From positions 7,534,675 to 7,598,674 of the forward strand of contig CM017568.1 of NCBI GenBank assembly GCA_007844125.1: a stretch of DNA of 64,000 bases. Direction: 5' to 3'. The translations under genes and the position numbers were made by a program. This DNA is from Sinonovacula constricta (taxonomy: Eukaryota; Mollusca; Bivalvia; Cardiida; Solecurtidae). Each line of letters begins with the position of its first letter. Position 1 is the stretch's first letter. The notes beneath the pieces are model-generated. The model was not told where the DNA came from. It did no database searches and saw only the letters and a program-made list of their open reading frames with translations. Below are positions 1 to 13,100 of the stretch, piece after piece.

Positions 1-998
1 TACATGATGAAATCATAAACATGTATATGCAGGGCTAATGTATATCATGTATGTGTACAACCAGGGTTAATCAAATAACAGTTTATATTACATTTTATCG
101 AAATAAATTATTGAAACACTAAACCTTTTCTTATTAACCTTTGTAATAAATTAATAATTATATGCTTAATTTGTCAGCCCAATTTCGATTATAAGCCTAA
201 TCCAACGCTACTCACCTACCTGCTAAAGCTCACTAATTAGTTTATCTCTGGGGCGATTTTCCAGGGGATTAGCAAACAAGGTCAGTAATCTGTGTCAACT
301 GCATGATCAACACGAATTTCACAGCTTTTTGTAAAGGTTAGCAAGAGTCAACAGTGAATGACATCACCGATGACTTGTGTAGTTTTACTGAGCATTACCT
401 TCTCTTGGCAAAATAGTGCATCATCAAGGCATAATTTTTAAACATAAGTGGATTTGTTAATGACATCAAAAAGCCCGGAAAAACATTTACATCAGGGTAA
501 ATGAAGATATATTTCCCTGCTGATTCATTAAAAAGTAACATCTAATAAAGGCACTTTGTAATACTACATATAAAAAAGATGGCTTTTTTGTTGTCACAAA
601 AACAAAACGGTAGAAAAAGAACTAGCTGTTTAACTGGGTTTGGAGGTAAATAATTACGAGCCCAGTAATTAACTATTATTATAATAAGATATATGACTGA
701 TGGTTTTCTAAAGAAACACAGTGGCTGAAAGTTAATATTATTAAATCAAATTTGCGGCAACTGAAAACAAAATATGCTAATTGCAATGGTACCACCATAA
801 TTATAGATTTTTGGTTTAATGCATATTCCAGCTGGTGGCATAAATTTCTTTGGGACTGTAATTAGCTGGAGGATTCTTGTCTTTCACCAACAGAGCTCTT
901 TTTTAGAAACACCATTTTATACAGATATAACTATATCCCTGACATATCAGGGTGACCACATCTCTGAAGGAAATTACAATTGAACAATGTGTACTTAC
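1..998. other. Tetraspanin intron 4, partial (left edge)
   Basis: Sequence downstream of the exon 4 donor, running off the window. It is AT-rich with no exon I can support; the next coding exon, with the CCG motif, is not found here. Confidence 0.6.
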
Positions 999-1106
999 CT
1001 CAACTTGCATGAAGTCTAGGGCCCTAGTCACTTGCAATTTAGGTCCACCATAGTCTCTCTTGACAAGCTCTTGTAGCATTTTAGAGTTTTTGATGGTCCC
1101 CTCAAT
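999..1106 (-). CDS. Tetraspanin coding exon 4 (start of large extracellular loop)
   Basis: 108 bp, 36 codons. The acceptor is TTTGCAG above 1106 and the donor is GTAAGT at 998-993. It encodes IEGTIKNSKMLQELVKRDYG then GPKLQVTRALDFMQVE. This is the helical A/B part of the large extracellular loop; in the family the next residues lead into the CCG motif, so the gene continues to the left of the window. Confidence 0.88.
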
Positions 1107-4100
1107 CTGCAAACACACAGAACAATACAACCATTTAAAGATTTACTATATAAATAAATTTATTTATATACTACAGTAAAACCTCTCGAAGCGGCACCTC
1201 TAAGCAGCAGCTACCTCTTAGCAGCGGCAGTTAAATTTCCCCCCAGTAGTTTTCAGCGCATTTAAACCTCTAAGCAGCAACTCCTCTGCGAAGCGGTAAG
1301 CGGCCATGTAAATCTCTTCCCTGAGGCTAGTTTAACCTCTGCGTAGCAACACCAGTGCAGCTATTTTTAGAACAGTCTGTCGCGTACACCAGAAATGTCA
1401 CGCGGTCGGCTGATCACTGCTTGTACCCTGTTGAGAAGGTGTTAATTGGAATCAAGTTGCAGTTGGACGGGAAACCAACTGCATGCTACAAACATGCCGT
1501 TGTAGATCTAGGGTGTTGCGGGAACGTGTGAAAGAAGTGTCAACTATTGATGACGTTAACGAGTTGGTTTGTTTTCTTTAACTGATCGAAAGATTAAAAG
1601 ATATCACTGTATTGATTGCTTACTTAAAAAGTCATTGTTTTAGGATGTCTGACTATAAATTCAATTTTTTAATGGTAAATCCGTCTTTGCATGACTCAAT
1701 ACTGGAATACTGGTCATTTTGTCTCAAAAGCAGAGTGTTACTGCAATTAAGTTGTTAGAGCAAGGAAGGTCAGCACAGTCTATTGCTACTGAGTTGGGCT
1801 GCGGCAGAACTCAGATACAGGTCCGTTACTGACGATATTGTTTTTTTTAATAGACAAGCAAATACTGATTGGCTAAAGTACAAAACTATTTAAAAAAACA
1901 CACACATTTTTTCTCGTCTCATTGAAACCTCTGAGCAGCAACACCTCTCAGCAGCAACACTTTTTCGTGCTCCGCCAGATGTTGCTGTGGAGAGGTTTTA
2001 CTGTATCTGTTTTCTCTCCTTGCAGATGTTTTTTTTTCATGAAGAAATAATACCTTCTTGCACATAATATTTTGACTTGATGAAGTAAATCCATTAAAGT
2101 TTAATTTGCCATTAAATATAATTAAGCTGTTCAAAACCTAAATATCTTAAATGTCATACATAGCTGACCCATGCTTGTCATGCCAATATATAACCCAAAC
2201 ATAATACAAATTGCTGCATACTTAAACCTATTATGTAACATTTAATTTTGACTTAACCTTTCACAGAACAAGGTCACAGAGGTTTGTGAATATTTTGAGT
2301 TTTTTGTCTTGTATTTGGCCCTCAGAAAACCCAGTAGTTTCAAGGGACAGAACTGTTGTGAGTTTAGCAGACAGGCCATGTAATATGGATATAACAATTA
2401 TAATGCAAGTAACCCCATGCTAAAGGTCATTGCAGAAATTCATCAAATACATTGTTTCTCACAATTACTATGAGGTAAATACTAGAGTTTTCACAGTGAT
2501 AAATAATAATTTACAAAATAAGGTACAACTCAATCAAATGAAACACATTTTTGGCCAATATCTTCAGCCAAAAGCATGTTAAATCTTAGCATGATATAGG
2601 TGGATATATGCTTAATTATTCACCTGCTATATGTTAAAAGTGTAGATCCTAAACAGACAACTCCTTCACTTTATACTTTATCTAACACTTCATATTGCTT
2701 CAATTTGTGGACATCTTGTGGTCAAGTGGTTAAGACTGTGGACTGGATCTGAGGGTCCTGGGTTCAAACCCCAAAACAAAGCATGTGATGTTAGTTCTTG
2801 AAAAAAGACTATTTACACATTGCCCCAGGTATTCAGTACCTGAGTACTGGTTCTACCCAGGAAGTGTGCAGTTGAGAAATACTGATATAAGTTGAAAAAA
2901 TCTAATTCCCAATCGACTATAAGTAAATAGGTTAAAATGAACATTGCTTCAATAAAGCTTTTGCTCATTAATGTTGCTGTACTAAAAGAGAGATTCGGTC
3001 CCAGTATTTCCAATACTCTATGTTGTAGTAGCTTTAATTTGCCATTATCGATGTAAATTATCTGGAAAAACAGAACTCTCTCCAGGTCTGAACAAAGAGA
3101 CAAACACAGATATTGCTTTAGGGAACTAACATATCAACTGAACAAAAAAAATCAATGTTGTTAATCTGTAATTTATTTAAATCACTTAATAATGAGGCAC
3201 ATTAACTTAGTTTATACAAGAAATGGATTTTCCTTCCCTCTGCCAGTCACACATGAGAGAACTACCTAATGACAATTAGAATTAAAATTATATAGAGAAT
3301 TGATTTCAAACATAATTAAGAGGATGCATGAATTTCCCCAGATACTGCAAAGAACATTTTTAATATTTGCAATTTAACATTAAACTTGAAATGGGTTGAG
3401 TCTCATATTCAGAAAATGGGAAGTTCCCTTACAAATAAATAGTAATGATATTCTAATACAACAAAATGAAATACATGAAATACTGCTACAGGAAGAACCA
3501 TGAAAATTGTTTTCAGTGTTTTGAACCTCCTTGAAGCCTTGGAAGAGTCATTGTGGTTAACTGGTTAGATAGTAACCTCCAGTATTTTAATGATGTGAGC
3601 TCAATACCATACATGGACTCAAAATTTTCCATGATCTGTTTCTTTAAAGCTACATGTGGAATGTGACTGGATCTACATTGGCAAATGGTTGGTGTATTAA
3701 CTGTTTCCATAATTTGTTTGATATGTTTCTTTTCAAAACAAATCACAGCAACACAAAGAAGTCATTTTCAGCCTAGCTATTATTGGTTGAGGACAAGCAG
3801 ATGAAAAATTGATTTTTTCCCTCCATTTTTTCCCCCAAAACGGAGGTTTAAACTATGCACAAGTGCGTGCTTTAAACAAATGGTTATGGTAGTTGCTGTA
3901 CAGGTCTAATTTTAAAGGTGTTTTGAAAATGAAAAATGCTAGGTACCGAATAGGAAGTAATGCTTATTTGTAATTATGCCTTGGTTGGGTTAGCGCAGCT
4001 AAATTTGGAAAGTGTTAACTTCAGTCTAGCAAAACAAAAGTATCATTTTATGTCAATGTAAAAGCAATACAAATTTAAACAAAAAAAATTAACAAATGAT

Positions 4101-7100
4101 TACTCATTTTCAATATCAAAAGAGCCCAAAAAATCCCTACAGTGAAAATTGTATTTTGTGAAAATTTTTGATAGAACCAGCTTTGTCCCAAGGGCACATT
4201 ATTATGTTTCAGGTCACCTGTATTTAGTAACTTAAAATTAAGCTTATTAGAAACAGATAAATTTGTTCAGGAAACATTCTATGCTGTTAACTGGCCTAAC
4301 TCCAGAAAAAAACACATTTATGTTTAAAAATATTGGTGCTTTAAAACTTTAATTTAGTTTTTCTGAACAAAACATTTAGCAAGCAACGTTACATCAAATT
4401 AATAGTTTGTTTAATTTAATGTATTAGTATTTTGGGGTTTACGGTACATGACACTTGATAGGTCATACAGTGCCCAATACAATGAAGTTTAACTAGAAAA
4501 GAGTATAATCAGGTTAAAATTACATTACATGCATAGAAATATAAATATCTATCAGGTTAAAATATGATTTAATGTATTGCTTCAAGTTCTTTTATACACT
4601 TGTGTACATATTATATTTACAAAGTATACCTCAATTTCAATCCAACTTCTCTTCTGCTACATGTTATAGGTGGTTAAGAAAGTGAGCATATTTAACAAAT
4701 AATACATGGCCTTGAGGGCAATATGCAAGTTTACGGACTGGTTGGTCAGACCGAGGAAGGAATATGGCCCGAAGCGCAGCTGAGGGCCATATACCCTCCG
4801 AGGTCTTTAGTATAATTTGCTTTTAAATAATAATTGCATTTGTTCAGTGTGTGAAACATCTCTATTTATCTAAAATATCTAGTCGTTTTATTATTACTTC
4901 AAGAGATGCAGCAAAAAAAATCATGCTCTTTTAATATTCCATTTTTGTTGATCAAATTAAATAGTAAATGTTACTAGACAAAAGACCCGGACTTTAAGAT
5001 TTTCGTTTGTGTAGGTTTCAAAGGAAAAATTGTGGCTTTTTTTTCCTGCTAAATATGTTGGAAGAGCTTTAGTTTTGTCGCGGTTTTGGTGTTTTTTGAA
5101 TCCTTAGATTCGCTGAGTTTAACTAAATATGTCTACGATAAAGAGGCGAATCACTTAGCCATTTTGACAGTTTGACAATATCATCTGTTTGTTTTGTCGT
5201 AAAATTCGCACGTTGTGAAAATCGCGTTTAAACAGTCAAACAAACTGGATGACGTCATAAACAGTCTGTATAAGAATTATGGACCGGGTAGCCGGTCTGT
5301 ATGCGATTTATGGACTGGATGACGTCATATTAAATATAGAAGGGCAGATGCTAATGAGGTATAATATTATTCAATACCAGTCTAAATTACTGCACCTGAT
5401 AGTGCAATTGGTAGAGCATTGGCTCTACCAAATTGTTTAAAATGGTAATGGTATGGTTTCCTTGCTTATGTTCAAGTAAATATAATGATAGATCCACGAC
5501 AGAATCATGTGACTGGGTGTGGTATCATGCCAGATGTTGACAGCATGCTATACACAGTAAAGGCAGAACTATATCTGCATTAAGTGTACACTGTCTCCAT
5601 AGATCTGAAATGCTGCTGGTGGGACGATAAAACCATCAAAGATATTGACTTACACTTTCCCTGTAAATGTAGGCATACGCTCCACCGAAGACAAGCGCAA
5701 TCAGTACCAGGGGCAGGAATACTGCATACTGAAACAGACAACAAAAACATATACGATAAATAACTTCAATACTAGGGGGCAAGAATACGGCATACTGAAA
5801 CAGACAACACAATACATAGGATAAATAACTTTAAAAGACTGAATATACATGTAATATTGATCGCTCAAGGACTAATTTTTGTTTCCATAAAACTATTTCA
5901 TGCATATATTATAAAACACATAAAAGTGCCTTTTATACAGTATTTACAAACTTCAAAATAGGAGTAGTATCTTATAGTTTGCCGATATTTGATTCATGTA
6001 ACAACATGCTACCCCTGTTCTAGGGAATTTTTGCATAACTGCTGTATAAACTTACATTTCAACTCAAGTAAATGCTGTTTATGACATTATTTCAAGAAGT
6101 ACAAATCATGAAATATTTCACTTTAAATGTCCAATATTTCCAAATATATAAATAAGCATGACGTGGATTTTAGCTAAAAACAGATATCAATGTCGGAGTC
6201 AATTACCCAGGTGACTATGTAATGTGAACAAAACAGAAAGCGATCAAATCATTTTCCTAGTGTAGAAATTGCTAACTGTGCAGTGTGGCTCGGATAGGAA
6301 GTACATTTCAGTAAGGAGGAATGGGGTGATATGCTTTACTTCCCACATGGATATAGGGCACCAACAAACAACATTTTCCGGGATCTTTTTAATAATAATC
6401 TACCGGGTTGCATGAGGGATACATATGGTCCTTACTGTCAAATACCACCTTTAACTGGGAGCTGGCTGATTATGATCTGCACTAGTTACTGCAGAGTTAA
6501 GCAATATGACTAAGCTGTTAAAGGTCAAGTATCAAATTTGAGTTCTGTGGACAATTCAATACGTGAAAATAGTAGTGGATATGCATGCATACGTTGCTAC
6601 TAATATAATCCCTGACCATAAAGCACAAGTCTGTACATCCTTCACTAGTTAAAACTGTGTCTTTAAATTGTTTACAAAATCTCCAAGGGAATTTTTACTG
6701 CGCATCTAAAGGTCATGTGTCTTTCACTTTAAAGATAAACAACAAAATGGCTGACACTAGTAACAGTCCTTGTAAGGTGACGATCCCAATACACTTTAAC
6801 CCTATATTAAAATAGTATTAAAAGGCTACATAGTCTTAAAATGATTACACCATGTATATGGTAATTTAACAGATTTAATTAAACAGATTATTTACTGTTG
6901 CCATATGCTATCAATCAGCAAGTTTAAATCGTAATAACTGTTTATTTTTACATATGATGAACATCTGGATTCAGCCTTAAGCAAACAGGACTTTACTTTA
7001 TATTGCTATCCAAGACATCAGGACATGATCAAGGCTTATATATGCTGTCATAACTGTAACTATGTTGATTTTCTTTAAGATAATGTGGACATCTGTCACT

Positions 7101-10100
7101 TCACAATGTTCCAGCCTGCCCTGTGAGATCTGAAAATGACACCAAAAAAAAACCCACTCCCCCTGTCTAAATCAGCACCAGTGATCTGTTTTCTTTGTTA
7201 ACTGATACTTTCTTAGATAAAGAAGCTATGTATATACTGACCAATCTTGGGTTAGTTGTAAAGCGTCAGAGCTGCCCTATTTGCTTCAAATGCTCTATTA
7301 AATTGTCAAGTTCTTGTGTAGTATTTAACAGGTAACTAGTTTCATGTGTAGTACTTAACAAATAAGATTTTGGACTGATTACTGAAAATGCAGCAAGAAA
7401 AAGAAAAAGACTGCTACAAAGATCTTCCATCTTGAAAATTTACACCCTATGTTGATCTTGAATCATTAACCATCAATGTTAACACCCATGTTGATCTTGA
7501 ATCATTGACCATTAAGGTTAATACCCTATCTTGATCTTGAATCATTGACCATTAAGGTTAACACCCTATCTTGATCTTGAATCATTGACCATTAAGGTTA
7601 ACACCCTATCTTGATCTTGAATCATTGACCATTAAGGTTAACACCCTATCTTGATCTTGAATCATTGACCATTAAGGTTAACACCCTATCTTGATCTCGA
7701 ATCATTAACCATTTAGGTTTCCACTAGTGATGTCACGATGATCGAGTTAAATTGAATAATCGTCGCTGGTCACTAATGTCCGCGACAATCGATTTCCCTA
7801 TCGCAAAATCGATTCCGGTAGTTAAATTTCTTTCCGTTAGTTAGTAAAAATTTCAAAGGGATGTAATTCATACATAGCGTCATGTCGGGCGATGAAAACG
7901 AAATTTTCAACTTTCCGGGGAAGGTTCGCTCGTCTGTTTGGCGGTTCTTTGGCTTTCGGAAGCGTATAGATGGACCCCCAATTAAGAAAAACTTGGACAT
8001 GACGACTGCCATCTGTAAATTATGCATGAAATCCTATGCAATCAAAGATGTTTTTTCAATGAACTTTCATCTTTTTCGGACATAACCTTACCACCGGACA
8101 TATTGTTATTAACTTTTTGTATCGTTGTTTTCAAAGGAATGTAACAAAAACTAAAAATATTAGTAATGTTTAAATAAATGTCTATCCCCGCTGGATTGTT
8201 ATTTTTATAGAGTTTAAGTGTTCTTTACTGAAATCTAGTCTAAAGTGTTGTTTAAAGACTGAACACAGTGAGTCAGTGAGTTAAAAGTAGCGTTACTTGT
8301 ACGTCATGTAGTAAATTTTCAAATGTAAAGGGTTCGAAACTTTGAATAAAATTTGAGTTAACTTGTTACTGTTCAAGAGTTTTAGTTGTGAAAAATTGTT
8401 TCACATAACTTGCTTGTTGAAAATGTTTTATAGACTGTTAATATGCAAATAAAGTGTACTGTTTGTCTAAGTAAATAAGAGTAGTTTTAAAATAAATTAG
8501 TACTTCCTGATTAAAGTAAATAAGAATAGTTTTTAACGAAATGAGTACTTCCTGATCAAAAAGTTTCGATTTTTTACCGATTTTAATCGATTAATTATGT
8601 TCAATTCAATTTGATTATCGATTATGTTTTCGGTCCGATTCTGCATCACTAGTTTCCACCCAAGTTGATATTGAATCATTGGCCATTAGGTTAACACCCT
8701 ATCTTGATCTCGAATCATTAACCATTTAGGTTTCCACCCAAGTTGATCTTGAATCATTGGCCATTAGGTTAACACCCTATCTTGATCTTGAATCATTAAC
8801 CATTTAGGTTAACACCCATGTTGATCTTGAATCATTGGCCATTAAGGTTAACACCCTATCTTGATCTCGAATCATTAACCATTTAGGTTTCCACCCAAGT
8901 TGATCTTGAATCATTGGCCATTAGGTTAACACCCTATCTTGATCTTGAATCATTAACCATTTAGGTTAACACCCATGTTGATCTTGAATCATTGGCCATT
9001 AAGGTTAACACCCTATCTTGATCTTGAATCATTAACCATTTAGGTTTACACCCAAGTTGATCTTGAATCATTAACCATTAAGGTTAACACCCGAACTTGA
9101 TTTAAACTCTTAGACTGCTTAGAACAAAGTAATAAGGTATTAAAAGTGTTTTGAAATTTCATAATCTCTGATCTAGAGTTTACATTATTTGGTTCTTGAC
9201 AGATGTGTTATTATATAAATACCGTAAAGGGCTACAGAAAGTGCACACTTTTTAGTCTCGATTTAAATTAAAAAGTAGGGGGTGCACACAATCTAAAAGC
9301 TATTCAAAAAATCATTTTTCCCCCAAGCCTACCTTAAATGCAAAAGACCGCTGAAAATTTATATGGGCGAGCGAAACCACCATTTATGGTCATCTTAACC
9401 TAGTTTCCTTATAATAATTAAGTTTATTCTATGAACATGATTACAATAAGTGCATTGATTATTTTAAGTTAAAAGACAATGCTATACTGACAATGTTTCA
9501 CCATGAACCACATTTTCAGAGTCTTAAATATTGACATCATAATTCAGGAAGTGAACTCTTTATAGCAAAGTGTTTTAAACCATTCACCGTGCATTCACTA
9601 CATGACCATATTAGTGTCTTCATTTGTATTAGTGAATGTAGTTTTTAGATGTTATTACCAGCAAACAGTAAAACAGTGTAAAAGTTTCAAAATGAATTGC
9701 TTATTTTGCATAACTAAACAGCATTTATGTGGCTTTCACACATCCTCTTTATTCTATGAGACCAGTCAGTACAACATAAGTTATTATATGATTACGATCA
9801 GTGTAGTCAGTACAACATAAGTTATATGATTACGATCAGTGTGACTGATCGGTAAATGGCAAAAAATAAGTGTGATAATCAAATAGATATTTTCAGACCC
9901 AGTTATCTTTTGATTAATCATTTTAATTGTGTTTGCTTGAATGAAAGTGTTATTGCTGAGAACTTCATTAAATAAGTTGAGTATCCCGAAGATGAAGGAA
10001 AAGAAGATGATTTTTACAAGGAAACACCAGTCAAGATGACAGACATCGAATTTGCTAAGTTCTTTGAAAGTGATGAGGAAGAAGGATTCAACGGCTCTTA

Positions 10101-13100
10101 GGTCCTAATCAAATATCATCAGCCAAACATTACAACATCACAAACGACCCTTTTCAGGGCCAAAACAGCCAAAAGTAGAGGTCCTTTTCTTGGCCAAAAA
10201 TACCCGAAAGTACCTACCTGCAATTGTCTACCGGTTACATAATACAAACATATCCATGCTTCACTTATTCATTTTATCAGTTACATAAAATTGCAAACAA
10301 TAACATATTGTTCGAAATAGTATACAACATCAATCAGTGTATCTCAAACATTTTACAGACTTTGACCTCCAATGGAAGTGTCCTAGATTTTTTGAGGGGA
10401 GTGCCGTACTAGATTCTCCCTGAAATTATTGATCATTTGGCTTTACACTATAACTACACACTACACTGCAGACATCACTTGACCGAGATGAGTCAGTTTA
10501 TTAGCAAGCCAATTGTAGTAGAGGTGTGAATAATCATGTTAGTTGAAGTACCAGAAGGGTGATTGTCAGGTAGGATCAATTGATACAGCTTTCACTCATG
10601 GCCATTGCACATCAGCGGCTGCCATTTTGGGGGATGTGCACATTCTATAAGCTATTGATTATGACTCAAGATCTAAAGCCCAAAGTTTGGGTGTGCACAA
10701 TGCATGGGCACGCACTTTCTATAGCCCTTTACGGTAATGTTATGTTTTTTAACAATGTAGAGCATGCTAAAAAAATCAAATAAAAAAGCCATGACAACTG
10801 GTTGGATAACCTTGATCAAGAGCTTTATAGTTGAAATCCTATGCAAGAATGCTTTTATAAGAATGATTAAACTGTTACTACTTGTAAGAATGATTACCAG
10901 TAAATAAATATTATATCTGATCACCAAACTGTCACAGTGTATTGTAGGAAAATTTGTTCCAAAACCACAGTAAATTACCATAGCTTATTGGATAATAACT
11001 AATAAATGATTGCTTATATCATTGAAAAGCCTAATTCCCTAATAATGGATAATTTCAATCTAACATCCTCGACATTTGTACCTTGCATGTTGGGTTTTTT
11101 CATCATCATCATCATCCTATTCAACATCACCATCATCAACATCACTATCATCATCATCAACATCATCATGATAATTATCATCAAGATTTAATAATCTAAT
11201 TACAATTCATTTATTTGCTGCTGATTTGCTGCTGCTGCTGTTGCTGCTATCTGTGAACCATTATCTGAAGACCCTCATGTGGCATACATTACCATGTGTA
11301 ATGGTGTTTAATGGTGGAAAATAACTTGACAAGCAGCTCTGTCTAGGAGAAAAAAACACAAATCCCTCTAACTCCTGAAACCGGCTGACAAATGGGACAA
11401 AAACCTTACTTAACTCTTAGCCTGCCAAATTATTGATAAGGCTAAAGCAGACAGTGTAGATCCAGATCAGACATATACGCCTTGGGAGGTATCTGATTAG
11501 TATCTACACTAATTGCTGCTATGTTTCTATTTATTTCATTATACTTTTGCATCCAGTTGTTTGTAAGTAAGAATGAATTGAGTTTAAATTGTTAGCAAAT
11601 GTAGCAGTTACTGGTGAAAGTAGGTTTTTACACTGTGAGATACACTATGATTCAAGCTGTAGAAAACCATACCAGATGTAAATTGCAGAAATTGCCAGAC
11701 ATATTGAAACTTTCAAAGTGTCTGCTGCATTTGCTCAGTGTGTTACATTTCCCCAATGAAAATATCACTGGATGCACAGTATAATTGTCATTAACCATAG
11801 AAGATAGGAGAGTATACTGTATATTTGTTCATAGTGAAGTATATCAAACAAATAACTGCTGGACTTTCCATAAATTCCTGGCAAGGTCCTTGTCAAACTA
11901 GATAATAAGTCCTTTTAATTTTTGTTATCATTTAAATGTAAAAGGACATTTTTTTTTGTTTCATCCCAAACTATTATAGTCACACTGGCATTGTCAAGCT
12001 AATTACTGGTTAAGAAAGACCAAGGACACATGTCGGCCACCAGCCACCTAAAAGGATGAAAATACTCAAGATGAAAATACTCAACATATTCAGAATATGT
12101 AACAGAACAGAAAATAAGTTCTTTGCTTGCTCATTTGTGCTGATAACAGCATATATCCTTTTATCCAAATTATCATGGTGCTTTCAATATTTTGCATAAA
12201 TGTTCATGCTGCCTGTAAAGTTATCTCCAATAAATCTCTGAAGGCACTTGACTATAATGTAATGTAAATATCACAACAGATTGCATCCCATGGGGACACA
12301 TTTACGTTTGAATCTGTATGTGCTGTAGCAGAACAGCAGAAGCAAAATTATATGCATTATCTCATTCATGATAAATCCATATATGCGACATGGTAAACAG
12401 AAAATCTGCCTTTGTTCGTCTATTCTGAATAAACCAATATAGCAATATTAAATCTGCTGTGGGAATGTAGTGGTAAAGTGAACAGTCGCCAACATGCAAT
12501 TCATCTGACTGCTTAGTCAGGCACTGCATATGGTTCAAATTCCTTTGGGGGCAAAAAGGTTAATGTTGGAGGGTCTTCTGGCTGACCTACAGTGTACCTG
12601 AGTAGTGTGCCTGAGTTCTACTCAGGCATTTGTCTGGGGACTGCCTCCTACAAAACAACTGTTGTTGCTATAATGACTATTATTGGTGATTCAAAAACAA
12701 AACAAAACAAAATTAATTTTGCTGTAATCAAAAATTTATATTTTGAGTAAGAAAAATCCTTGTTGGTGATGTGTGTGTGTGTGTGTGTGCTTTACTACAT
12801 CACATGCAATGCTGCATGCCATTTGAATATATTCTGACTTTGAGAAACTCTCATTTAATATTCTAAATCCCTTTCATATTTCATTCATTTCTTTTACAAA
12901 TTAACATGACTTCTATTAATCATTTATCACAATTGTCAATTTTTATATTTAATTCAGTAGTTATTCAAAACATGTTTGCCAGGTTATGAAATCTAGTCCC
13001 TGTAGATATGCCATAATGAAAACAGATGATTGGTACTTCAGAGCATGCAAAAAATACAGGACCTCAGATTTTTCCTGAAATCTATTCAACATTACATGAT

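Larger units (their letters stand above)
1107..5653 (-). other. Tetraspanin intron 3 (about 4.5 kb)
   Basis: GT-AG intron between exons 3 and 4. It holds a SINE touching the exon 3 donor (5392-5636), a hairpin-bearing repeat (4710-5345), a SINE-like copy at 2712-2885, a tRNA-like relic at 3541 and a Tigger-like element (1174-2003). From 2010 to 2700 and from 3610 to 4700 I see nothing beyond AT-rich sequence. Confidence 0.8.

Noticed and set aside
10580..10981. Overlapping 67- and 102-codon frames
   Set aside because: They cross the right end of the TA-flanked DNA element and have no motif.
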